The notes under the pieces were generated by a model. It ran no database searches. It saw nothing but the letters and a program-made list of their open reading frames with translations, and had not been told where the DNA came from. From the NCBI GenBank assembly GCA_026417655.1, contig JAOACS010000028.1:62001-126000 (forward strand): a DNA stretch of 64,000 nucleotides, written 5' to 3'. This DNA is from Syntrophobacterales bacterium. Lineage in GTDB: Bacteria > Desulfobacterota > Syntrophobacteria > Syntrophobacterales > Thermodesulforhabdaceae. Shown in pieces: positions 54,074-61,911 of this stretch. A program made the position numbers and the translations under genes. Each line of letters opens with the position of its first letter. Position 1 is the first letter of the stretch.

Positions 54074-55589
54074 GTTGAGATAAATCTTTAACTATTAGCT
54101 CAGGCCAATCTACAAGATGCTCAACCATATCTCTAGTTGTTTCTCCAGTGAGGGTCAACACAAAGATTCCGCCCACGTTTCTTGCAAGCACCATATCGGT
54201 ATAGATTCTATCCCCAATGAATACCATGTTTTTACCTTCTGCTTTCCCACTCTCTACAATATACTTAATTATTTCTTTGTTGGGTTTCCCAAAAATTTTC
54301 ATAGGTTCTTTCCCAGTGGTCACTTTGACCATCTCGACAATCGCACCCGCATCAGGAATGAAACCATGTTCCGTTGGACAAACCACGTCTGGGTGAGTAG
54401 CAATATAGTCAATCCCTTTATTTATGGAAATACAGGCTTTTTTAATTTTATCATAGGTAAGCTCGGTATCATAACCTACTACTACAAGCTGAGGATCTTC
54501 TTCACTAATAAGAATCCCGGCCTTTTCTAGCTCGCTTCTCATAGATTCAGTTCCTACTAGATACACTTTTCGTATCTTTCTGTTTCTCAGAAAATCCACT
54601 ACACCATCCGTTGATAACACGATATGGTCACTACTTATTTCAAGTCCTAACAATCTGGAAAGTTTTTTAGCATAATCATTTTTTGATCTCGAGGAATTAT
54701 TGCTAATAAAGTAGAATCTATAACCCTTTTTTAATAAAGACGCTATAAATTCTCTGCTTCCCGGCAATAGTTCTTCACCTAGATACACAGTTCCATCTAA
54801 ATCCAAAAAGAATAGATTTTTGCTACTAAATTTTCCTACCTTGGAAAATACCTTATCTGCAATTGCCAGGTCGTCGTAGTTATCGATTTCTACCCATTTC
54901 CTTCCTGCAATATCAAAAGGTCTAGACTTCCACTCCCCTGCCTTTATTAGCCTATCTATCGCAACCTCTGTCCACTCCTTAAGCCTACCCTCGACCTCCA
55001 CAATATTTTTCATAAGAAAGTATAATCTAAGGGATGCTTCTTCCGAAAATTTGTATAAATCCAGCGAGTTACCAAAAGCTACATCCTTAGATATCTCTTT
55101 ACTTATTCCCGAGACATATCCCAATCCATCAACCGTTACTTTCATGGACTCGATGTTATATGAATTTTTATCAGCTACAATTAAATCCGTCTCTTTCGAC
55201 TCTGAGACATCCCTTATAATAGAATGCTCATAGACAACATCACCATTAGAAAGAAGAAAAGATTTCCCATAAAGTCCTACCTGTTTCATTACTAGATACA
55301 AGGAAAACATATTGTTTGTCACATCGTAGTCTTCGTTCACAACAAAATTAACATTAACATCCCAAAAATCACTCTTTATCAAATACTTTCTTACCTCCTC
55401 TTGAACCAAATCGGCCTTATATCCAACTGCAACGTTAATGTTTTTAATCCCAGCATCTATATAAGCCCTTAATTGATGGATAATAATTGGAATACCCTGT
55501 ACCTTAACAAGACACTTCGGTTTTTCAAAGGTAATCGGCCTCAAACGGGAACCTATCCCTGCAGCTAGTATCACACAATCTTTAACCAT
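54057..55589 (-). CDS. LicC-like cytidylyltransferase fused to HAD-IIA phosphatase
   Basis: 510 residues. Part one (1-255) is a GT-A nucleotidyltransferase with LAAGIGSRLRPIT and EKPKCLVKV (GxGxRxxPxT...PKxL), the YDVTNNMFSLYL motif and WVEIDNYDDLAIAD, a pattern close to phosphocholine cytidylyltransferase LicC. Part two (about 258-510) is a NagD-like HAD-IIA phosphatase with DLDGT at 263-267 (nucleophile Asp263), SNNSS at 296-300, the cap domain and GDRIYTDM. Joined with the TagF-like gene, it probably makes a CDP-alcohol such as CDP-glycerol, the HAD part trimming a phosphate from a precursor. It is the first gene of the operon. Confidence 0.9.
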   Translation of the reverse strand: MVKDCVILAAGIGSRLRPITFEKPKCLVKVQGIPIIIHQLRAYIDAGIKNINVAVGYKADLVQEEVRKYLIKSDFWDVNVNFVVNEDYDVTNNMFSLYLVMKQVGLYGKSFLLSNGDVVYEHSIIRDVSESKETDLIVADKNSYNIESMKVTVDGLGYVSGISKEISKDVAFGNSLDLYKFSEEASLRLYFLMKNIVEVEGRLKEWTEVAIDRLIKAGEWKSRPFDIAGRKWVEIDNYDDLAIADKVFSKVGKFSSKNLFFLDLDGTVYLGEELLPGSREFIASLLKKGYRFYFISNNSSRSKNDYAKKLSRLLGLEISSDHIVLSTDGVVDFLRNRKIRKVYLVGTESMRSELEKAGILISEEDPQLVVVGYDTELTYDKIKKACISINKGIDYIATHPDVVCPTEHGFIPDAGAIVEMVKVTTGKEPMKIFGKPNKEIIKYIVESGKAEGKNMVFIGDRIYTDMVLARNVGGIFVLTLTGETTRDMVEHLVDWPELIVKDLSQLVEFL

Positions 55590-55860
55590 ATGAGCCCCTT
55601 AAGTCTTCTAAAAAACATTACCTTACCCACTATTTGAGAGGTCTAGACATGTATTGACATAAGATCCTTAAAGTCCTTTTAAAAATCCGCTTGAGTCTCT
55701 TCCCAACCTGGTCATATAAGCGATATGATTATATACACAAACCTTGCTCTAGATAACAGTTGATAACAACAATACTTCTTCAAAAAAGATCAAAAATCCC
55801 ATAAAAGTATAGCTCAAATAGAATAGCGCATGAACCTCTAAAAAAACAGGGAGGATAAGA
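55590..55860. promoter_or_regulatory. Divergent promoter region
   Basis: A 271-base A+T-rich gap between the divergent glycan operon and the TRAP gene. On the plus strand TTGAGT (55691-55696) and TATAAG (55715-55720) lie 18 bases apart; TTGACA occurs at 55654-55659 without a good -10. On the minus strand TATAAT lies at 55728-55733 with a poor -35. Confidence 0.4.
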
Positions 55861-56922
55861 ATGAAGAGAATTTTAGGGGTCTTTATGACAGTTTTCTTAG
55901 CTATAGGGATATCGAGGGCTTCCTCTGGAGTAAAACTAACCTGTAACGCCATTTATCCAGAGACTAGTCTTATAACGAAAGGGGTAATAGAGTTTGCCAA
56001 CAAGGTCAAAGAATACACTAAGGGATCAGTAGTTATAGAGGTTAAGGCTGGAGGAGTTCTCGGTTACAAGGGACCAGAATTACTAGGCATTGTTAAAGAC
56101 GGTATTATTCCCATGTCTGACATTCTTATGGGTGTCGTTCAGGATAGCGAAAAGGTTTTTGGGATACCGTCTCTTCCTAGACTTGTACTGACTTACGAGG
56201 ACGCTCTAAATCTTTATAACTCCTTAAAACCCTTCTACGAAAAAGCTGCAGAGAAGTGGAATCAGAAAATCCTATACGTTGCTCCATGGCCACCCACCGG
56301 TCTTTTCACCAAAGAGGAGGTTAAAAACATAGCCGACTTTAAGAATCTCAAGGTAAGGGTTTACAATAGGGAGCTAGAAAAACTTTTTGGTCTACTTTCA
56401 GCCCAACCAATTTTACTTTCATGGAAGGATGTGCCCGATGCTGTGAAGGAAGGAAAGGTCAACGCTGTTCTCACTACGGCAACTATGGGAGGGGAGATAA
56501 AACTCTGGGAACAACAATTTAAGTATTTTATACCCCTTCACCTGGATTTTCCTTTAAATATGGTAACTATCAATCTAGCGATATGGAACGGGCTCTCCCA
56601 GGATCAAAGGGCTGCAATAGAGAAAGCGGCAAAAGAGATTCAGGCAAAGCTATGGGAAGCTTCAAAGATGGATAATGCAGAAGGGATAAAAGGTCTTATA
56701 ACCAGAGGTGTGATAATTAACATGGGAGGAGGTGTAACATCGGAGTCTCGCCACGGCATTAAATTGATGGCTGAAAGTGGTGTCCTCTTAACGGGTCTAG
56801 ACAAAAATTTTCAGATGTCTCTTGATATCACAGCAAAAAGGGTTGTTGAGGATTTCCTATCAACTCTAGAAAAGGACATAGCCGATCTTCTACGGTCCTA
56901 CATGGCGTCAACAAAAAGATAG
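55861..56922 (+). CDS. TRAP transporter substrate-binding protein (DctP type)
   Basis: 353 residues with a signal peptide (about 1-21) and a DctP-fold mature part: ETSLITKGVIEFANKVKEYTKGSVVIEV, FKNLKVRVYNRELEKLFGLLSAQPI with the conserved Arg for the carboxylate ligand, and VTINLAIWNGLSQDQRAAIEKAAKE. It captures an organic acid in the periplasm. No DctQ or DctM membrane subunit is nearby, so it works with a transporter elsewhere or as a receptor-type protein. It is followed by a DUF488 gene 33 bases downstream. Confidence 0.92.
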   Translation: MKRILGVFMTVFLAIGISRASSGVKLTCNAIYPETSLITKGVIEFANKVKEYTKGSVVIEVKAGGVLGYKGPELLGIVKDGIIPMSDILMGVVQDSEKVFGIPSLPRLVLTYEDALNLYNSLKPFYEKAAEKWNQKILYVAPWPPTGLFTKEEVKNIADFKNLKVRVYNRELEKLFGLLSAQPILLSWKDVPDAVKEGKVNAVLTTATMGGEIKLWEQQFKYFIPLHLDFPLNMVTINLAIWNGLSQDQRAAIEKAAKEIQAKLWEASKMDNAEGIKGLITRGVIINMGGGVTSESRHGIKLMAESGVLLTGLDKNFQMSLDITAKRVVEDFLSTLEKDIADLLRSYMASTKR

Positions 56923-56955
56923 TTTGTTGCAATTAGATCAGGAGGGTTGGGCAAA

Positions 56956-57321
56956 ATGGGGATTTTTATTAAACACATTAGGGATCCTTATGATCCTAGA
57001 GACGGGCTCCGATACCTTGTTTGTGAAATTCCAGGTGACTTTTCCAAGGATCAACTGATGTTGGATGGTTGGATTAAAGAGCTCTCTCCAGAAGTTCTTT
57101 ATGACGATATGGACGATTACGAATGGAAACTTTTCAGAAGAAGTTACTATGAGAAACTTATCCAGCCTGATAAAGCCTATTGGATAGAATTTCTCGCTCA
57201 AAAGGCTTCCCAGGGGAATATAACTATTCTTTTTGTAGAGTCTCACAAAACTAGAAATCATGCAACAGTGCTTAAGACTTTACTTGAATTGAAGATTAAG
57301 GTGGATTCCGAGGGTTATTGA
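56956..57321 (+). CDS. DUF488-family protein
   Basis: I use the ATG at 56956, nine bases from GGAGGG, rather than the earlier TTG. The 121-residue protein has the family pattern IKHIRDPYDPRDGLRYLV, then WIKELSPEV, FRRSYYEKL and NITILFVESHKTRNHATVLKTLLE. DUF488 members are small, soluble and biochemically unclear. The last 42 bases overlap the convergent kinase-like gene. Confidence 0.88.
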   Translation: MGIFIKHIRDPYDPRDGLRYLVCEIPGDFSKDQLMLDGWIKELSPEVLYDDMDDYEWKLFRRSYYEKLIQPDKAYWIEFLAQKASQGNITILFVESHKTRNHATVLKTLLELKIKVDSEGY

Positions 57322-58197
57322 GAACTCTTTAGGGACAGGTTTTATGGCCTGTCCCTCTAGGGCTAATCCAATATTAGCTATTAAATTGGAAATAGAGGTA
57401 TCTACGGTAAGCTGTCCTATACTTCCAGCCAAACGATTGGTTCTTGATCCAATAAGCATCGCCTGGGGAAGATCAAATCCAACATCGAGTAAAGCGGAAA
57501 CAATACCGGTAAGAGTATCCCCAGTTCCTCCTATAGCTTCAAGCTCTGGCACATTTGGCTCTGATACGGTATAAGCTATCTGTCCATTTAATACGATATA
57601 ATCAGTTGATGCCTTTACCAAAAGGTTCCTAGCGGCATTTTCGTGGAGATAGGCTCTTTTTATAAGGGCAGGCACATTGTCTTCTTCGTGAATTATAAAG
57701 CCACGAGTATAAAAGGGATGTGGAGCTTCTTCATCAGCGAGAAAGGCAAGTTCTCCAATATCGGGAGTAAATAGATCGTAAAAGCTTGCTTGGCCGCTCA
57801 TCTTTGCCACATACATAAACCCCGCATCAGCAACAATCAGGGTCTTTCCCTTAATAGGCTCGATGGCCATCACAATTTTTATATGCCAGTCAACGTCTGG
57901 GAAAAGGCAGTGAAACACCAGAACATCAGTAAGTATGGTCTTTGGATTTTCTACAATGTAACGATAGATGGCTTGGCTTCCGTCACCCTTTCCAGCATCT
58001 CCAGCAAGAACCGCCCTTATAGCTCCCCGCCGGAAGTATTTAATCACCTCATAGGCAGCGGTAAGAAGTGCCAATGTGCAACGTTGAACATGAAAGGATA
58101 CCCTATCACCAATGGTAACAATACCATTTCGACTCTCCACTACTCCGGTAACAACAGGGACATCAGGATATGGAATAGTTCCTACAACTGTGAGCAT
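57280..58197 (-). CDS. Ribokinase-fold sugar kinase / NAD(P)HX dehydratase-like
   Basis: The ATG at 58195-58197 gives 305 residues; a TTG eight codons earlier is possible. The signature GGTGDTLTGIVSALL (near residue 225) is the anion-hole and base motif of ribokinase-fold enzymes, closest to the CARKD/NAD(P)HX dehydratase branch, and AVLAGDAGKGDGSQAIYRYI and LIVADAGFMYVAK are further blocks. The substrate is not evident. Its start lies within the 3' end of the broken DUF3343 gene and it belongs to the YedE-TusA cluster, so a role in sulfur or selenium metabolism is a guess. Confidence 0.75.
   Translation of the reverse strand: MLTVVGTIPYPDVPVVTGVVESRNGIVTIGDRVSFHVQRCTLALLTAAYEVIKYFRRGAIRAVLAGDAGKGDGSQAIYRYIVENPKTILTDVLVFHCLFPDVDWHIKIVMAIEPIKGKTLIVADAGFMYVAKMSGQASFYDLFTPDIGELAFLADEEAPHPFYTRGFIIHEEDNVPALIKRAYLHENAARNLLVKASTDYIVLNGQIAYTVSEPNVPELEAIGGTGDTLTGIVSALLDVGFDLPQAMLIGSRTNRLAGSIGQLTVDTSISNLIANIGLALEGQAIKPVPKEFSITLGIHLNLQFK
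57331..57356 (+). terminator. Possible terminator hairpin inside the convergent gene
   Basis: A 9-bp stem AGGGACAGG / CCTGTCCCT with an eight-base loop lies 10 bases after the DUF488 stop, inside the 3' end of the kinase-like gene. No T-run. Its arms resemble those of the hairpin at 19456-19478. Confidence 0.45.
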
Positions 58198-58740
58198 AAA
58201 TTTTTGCTCGATCCAAAGCAAGGCTTAGGGCATAGGCACAAAGGGTATAACCTATCTCCAGAGGAGATGGTGCATCCCAGATTGTTTTCCCCACCATCCG
58301 AGCTGCTACAAAGGGAACATCTGGAATCCTCCACCCGAAATATTCACAATTTTACCTGAACGTCTGTCAAAGGAAAGTTTCATGTTAGCAGCTCTAACCA
58401 TAATGAAATTTCCAAACTCTTTTACTCTAAAAATACTTACCGGAGAAAGAAGTCTAGAGGATACAGAAACAATCTATAGGGGCTCTATGCCATTTTTTTT
58501 GAGGCATCTTGTAACATCGGGCTGCATCAATATAGGAAAAACAATAACAAGATCACATCCCTTTCTAAACTCGGGAGGGGGTCCCATCACTTTCACGCTG
58601 TACCCAGAACTTCTAAGAACCTTCTCGACCTTTATAACCTCAGAGGTATTCTCGAATATTAACATCCCTTCACCGCCAAAACTTTTTCTTAACTTATCAG
58701 GCTTTTTGAATCTCCTAAAGAGAAAACCCAAAATGTTCAT
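58163..58740 (-). pseudogene. DUF3343-like gene with internal stop and frameshift
   Basis: The ATG at 58738-58740 opens an 88-residue DUF3343-like segment (FRKGCDLVIVFPILMQPDV, KKNGIEPL) that stops at TAG 58474-58476. The same frame then continues without a break as IVSVSSRLLSPVSIFRVKEF and FIMVRAANMKLSFDRRSGK to VNISGGG. At about 58322-58328 one base is missing; in the next frame the text resumes as PDVPFVAARMVGKTIWDAP and EIGYTLCAYALSL, ending at TGA 58163. Together they form a single protein of about 192 residues, so one stop and one deletion broke it, or there are two sequence errors. Intact relatives, as I recall them, read GGGCPDVP here, consistent with loss of one G from a TGT codon. 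It sits next to TusA and YedE. Confidence 0.65.
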
Positions 58741-58746
58741 TTTATC

Positions 58747-58968
58747 CTAAAAAACCCTTTCTATAGTAATAATGTATCCAAGTGCACTAGGTTCAACCTC
58801 AAGCACTCTCCATCCAACGCTTTTAACCACTATAGTAATATTTTCCCTAGCTGTGTCAGTATCAACAAGCACCTTGAGTTGACTCGACTGAGTGGTTTTT
58901 ATCTTTTCGATAGTTACCAAAAGGGGTTGAGGACAGGAAAGACCTCTTACATCTACTAGCTCTTCCAT
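58747..58968 (-). CDS. TusA/YedF-type sulfurtransferase
   Basis: 73 residues, the whole TusA fold. DVRGLSCPQPLLVTIEKI carries the CPxP active site at Cys12. The protein passes a persulfide or selenide between partners. It is encoded 13 bases after YedE and 6 bases before the DUF3343 frame, the arrangement seen in selenium-linked YedE-YedF clusters. It lacks the C-terminal DsrE-like domain of full YedF. Confidence 0.93.
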   Translation of the reverse strand: MEELVDVRGLSCPQPLLVTIEKIKTTQSSQLKVLVDTDTARENITIVVKSVGWRVLEVEPSALGYIITIERVF

Positions 58969-58981
58969 ATTTCTTCCTCCA

Positions 58982-60085
58982 TCAAACCTCTTTGTGTCTC
59001 ATTGAAAACCCTACCCAGATGCAGAAAACCAATCCCACTATAAGGACCTCTATGGCATTAGGCCCAATTCCCTTAGGGGTTGACGCGAATCCGAAATTAT
59101 GGGCAAAGGCAGCTCCTATGATTATACCCAACACAAAAATGGCAGCATCACCGTCTCCCTCCCCTGCAAGAAAAAGCTGACGCCCAGGGCAACCCCCAGC
59201 AAGAGCAAAGGAAAGACCGGCAAGAGTCATGCCTAGGAAGTTCCAAAGACTCATAGAATGGGCGATAGGTTGATTGGCAAAGCCGGGTTTGAATTGTCCA
59301 AGAATGAGATTTGAGATAAAGGCAAAAATAGCAAGGGATAGGACACCAAGGAAAAGATGGAAATTTCTAAAAAGTATAAGATCTCTGAGGGCTCCCATGG
59401 TACAAAAACGGCTTCGCTGGGCTATGAATCCCAAAGCTATAGCAACTCCCAATGAAATGAAAAAAGGAGCATACTTGGAGCCAGGCCCTTCGAGGCTATA
59501 GAAAAGAACCCCACTTTGGGGTTGACCCTGAATTGGAGGATAAATGATACGAAGGAACAAAAGAGCCATCACAATTAAGACCATTACGAGGCCTGTGGGA
59601 AGAGGGGTTGGAGTGGCCCGTCCAAGAGAATAGCCCCTTTTGAAAAAGAGGGTCCCTATCCAGACACCGAAAAAGAGCCCTAAAAGACCAAAGATAGCAT
59701 TCCCATCCCCACCGGCAATCCTGAGGAGAGCTCGCCAAGGACACCCTAAAAAAGACAAGGGCACCAACCATCGCAAAAAACCAAGAAAAAACCGGACAAT
59801 TGGGGCAGAACCAGCTCGAGGCCTAAACTCTCCAAATGTGAGAGCGGCAATGAAGGATCCTAGAACAAACCCTATAATCTCCGGCCTTAAATACTGAACG
59901 GTTGCTACACGATGAAGTCCTAAAGCGCCGGCAATATCTCTCTCCATACAGGCAACACAGATTCCCATGTTAGGAGGATTGCCTAACTTCTGAAAAATAG
60001 TGGCTAGAATACCTATAACGGCCCCGTAGCGATAATACCCCAGGCAGTTGCAAAGGGATTCCATAATGCTTTTTTCATCCCTCAT
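58982..60085 (-). CDS. yedE: YedE-family (selenium/sulfur) transporter
   Basis: From the ATG at 60083-60085 the protein has 367 residues and about ten membrane helices; the open frame extends 60 codons further but that part is unconserved in appearance. The motif NMGICVACMERDIAGALGLHRVATVQYLRPEI is typical of YedE/FdhT proteins, with the paired motifs SFLGCPWRALLRIAGGDGNA and GGCPGRQLFLAGEGDGDA holding the channel cysteines. Such proteins are proposed to import selenium or thiosulfate-type sulfur. With TusA and a DUF3343 gene it forms a recognised sulfur/selenium handling set. Confidence 0.92.
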   Translation of the reverse strand: MRDEKSIMESLCNCLGYYRYGAVIGILATIFQKLGNPPNMGICVACMERDIAGALGLHRVATVQYLRPEIIGFVLGSFIAALTFGEFRPRAGSAPIVRFFLGFLRWLVPLSFLGCPWRALLRIAGGDGNAIFGLLGLFFGVWIGTLFFKRGYSLGRATPTPLPTGLVMVLIVMALLFLRIIYPPIQGQPQSGVLFYSLEGPGSKYAPFFISLGVAIALGFIAQRSRFCTMGALRDLILFRNFHLFLGVLSLAIFAFISNLILGQFKPGFANQPIAHSMSLWNFLGMTLAGLSFALAGGCPGRQLFLAGEGDGDAAIFVLGIIIGAAFAHNFGFASTPKGIGPNAIEVLIVGLVFCIWVGFSMRHKEV

Positions 60086-60447
60086 CTCCCTCCCATTTGT
60101 AAGTCTAGAACTAGGATTAATATTAGGACGATTAGAACTTATTATATTGAAAATTTTAATAATCCTTTGATAGTTACATTGAAATGATAAATTAGCCTTA
60201 GAAACAATCACAACAGGTGGGGCCGGTGCGGTAACTTCCGTAAAGATATCAAATGCTCTTAGCACCCAAAAATGTCTTTAGTCGACTTTCACAAACCCTC
60301 CCTCTATTAGGAGGATGCAGGACCTCCCTTTTCCTTATAGCTTTGGCATCTCTTTCCGGAAAATCGATTTATTTCGGGACCCCTCGAGAAAGGTTCTCTG
60401 AAACTTCTCTTTAATGTCGCTAGAATAGGGAGGACATCAGGGATTTA
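60086..60447. other. Intergenic region before yedE
   Basis: 362 A+T-rich bases without an open gene. On the minus strand a TATAAT (60141-60146) lies about 55 bases before the yedE start, with no good -35. A short GAGAA-AGG-TTCTC hairpin follows in the 60.3-60.4 kb part. No RNA family or riboswitch was recognised. Confidence 0.4.
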
Positions 60448-61911
60448 CTATAGTCTTTTTAGAGCCATAGCGGTTTTCCACACAAACTTATCCATAACCT
60501 GTCGAACCTTCCAGGTCTTAGAAACATTGTTACAAATGTAAGTTATAGCAAAGGGTGGTGCATCATCTTCCCAAAAGACATAGCCAGAAAACCCTACAGC
60601 CCTTGCAAGTGTTCCAGTTTTACCCTTCACCCTAAAGGGTGCTCCCACCCAATGGCGCCTCAGTGTTCCTTCACGGCCATTTTCGGCAAGAGAAGCTAAG
60701 AAGGGATCTCGGAATGGGGGATTGTTGTAAAGATAGGTAAGAGCCAACCCGAAGGCAGCAGGACTCGCCTTGGTGGTGTAGCTCAATCCTGAGCCGGAAT
60801 CTAAATAAAACTCCCTTAAAGGAACACCTATATCCTGAAGAACCCCACTTACGACCTTTATTCCCTTTTCCCTTGTGCCCGGTGCTCCCATAACCTCACC
60901 GCCTAAATGTCTAAGGAGCATCTCCGCCATAAAGTTATTGCTATGGCGGTTAATCCCGTGAAGAACTTCGGCAAGGGTTGGTGTTCGACATGAGAAAATG
61001 GTTGTTAAACCTTCTCCCTGAATAGGCATGACACTACTTCCTATCTTCACTCTATTGGCCAAGAGAAGGTTTTTTACAGCTCCCGAAATGATTTTAGAAG
61101 GATCATCAAGCTTTATAGCCAATGTTGTTCCGCATTTGTCCTTTATGGAAATGTTTCCACTAAGGACACCAACAAGCTCTCCCGACTCCAATTTAAGTCT
61201 TAGGGAAAGAGCCGTCCTTTGCTTTTGTGATACCGTCTTAGTTAAATTTCTTAAGGGTATTGGCGTAACCCACGATTCTCCCCATCCAACTCTGGCCCTT
61301 TCTCCAATCTTTTGCCCTGGATAAACGGAAATCGTAAGGGTATTGAAATCTACAGCTACGGCAGATATGGTTGGATTGTAGGATTTATGACACTTCCCAT
61401 CTAGGCATAGTCTCTCCACAGAAGGAAGAAAAAATCGTTGATCAACAATAATACCTCCCTGAATTGCCTTTATTCCGAGAGTTGATACAAAGCTTTCTAC
61501 GCAATATTTAAGATCCTTTGAAAACCAGAGAGGATTTCCATCACTTACAACGAATAGATTTCCTTGAATCACACCGTTTTGAGGCCTCTGACCTCGAAAC
61601 TCTGTCCTGAAAACATGATCGGGACCAAGTTTTTTAAGAGCTGCAAGAGAGGTAAGAACCTTTGTAAGAGAGGCTGCCACAAGGGGAACATGATTATTTT
61701 CACTTAAAAGTACTTGTCCATCGGGAAGCCTCCTTATCTCGATACCACAAAGGTCTGCATCACCTGAAATTTCTGACTTCGCTGTAGCCCACTCTCGAAC
61801 AAAGACCTGGGATGCCGAAGGAGAAAAGAGGGCATTACTGCCGCACCATCCCTTTGACGTAATTAAAGCAAAGACTGCTACTAATGTAAGCCTAAGATAA
61901 GCCATAGACAA
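60448..61911 (-). CDS. dacB: D-Ala-D-Ala carboxypeptidase/endopeptidase (PBP4 type)
   Basis: 487 residues with a signal peptide (about 1-24). The three penicillin-binding motifs are present: SLTK (in AASLTKVLTSLAALKKLG), SNN (in RHSNNFMAEMLLRHLGG) and KTG (in VKGKTGTLARAVGFSG). A PBP4-type insertion domain lies between the first two. It trims peptidoglycan side chains or cross-links in the periplasm. Its start overlaps aroA by 20 bases. Confidence 0.95.
   Translation of the reverse strand: MSMAYLRLTLVAVFALITSKGWCGSNALFSPSASQVFVREWATAKSEISGDADLCGIEIRRLPDGQVLLSENNHVPLVAASLTKVLTSLAALKKLGPDHVFRTEFRGQRPQNGVIQGNLFVVSDGNPLWFSKDLKYCVESFVSTLGIKAIQGGIIVDQRFFLPSVERLCLDGKCHKSYNPTISAVAVDFNTLTISVYPGQKIGERARVGWGESWVTPIPLRNLTKTVSQKQRTALSLRLKLESGELVGVLSGNISIKDKCGTTLAIKLDDPSKIISGAVKNLLLANRVKIGSSVMPIQGEGLTTIFSCRTPTLAEVLHGINRHSNNFMAEMLLRHLGGEVMGAPGTREKGIKVVSGVLQDIGVPLREFYLDSGSGLSYTTKASPAAFGLALTYLYNNPPFRDPFLASLAENGREGTLRRHWVGAPFRVKGKTGTLARAVGFSGYVFWEDDAPPFAITYICNNVSKTWKVRQVMDKFVWKTAMALKRL

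Noticed and set aside
57790-58359. 189-codon plus-strand open frame
   Set aside because: It is antisense to the kinase-like gene and the DUF3343 pseudogene, which have recognisable motifs; the plus frame has none.
58322-58476. Selenocysteine or programmed frameshift in the DUF3343 gene
   Set aside because: The internal stop is TAG, not TGA, and I see no slippery site or SECIS-like hairpin; decay or sequence error is simpler.
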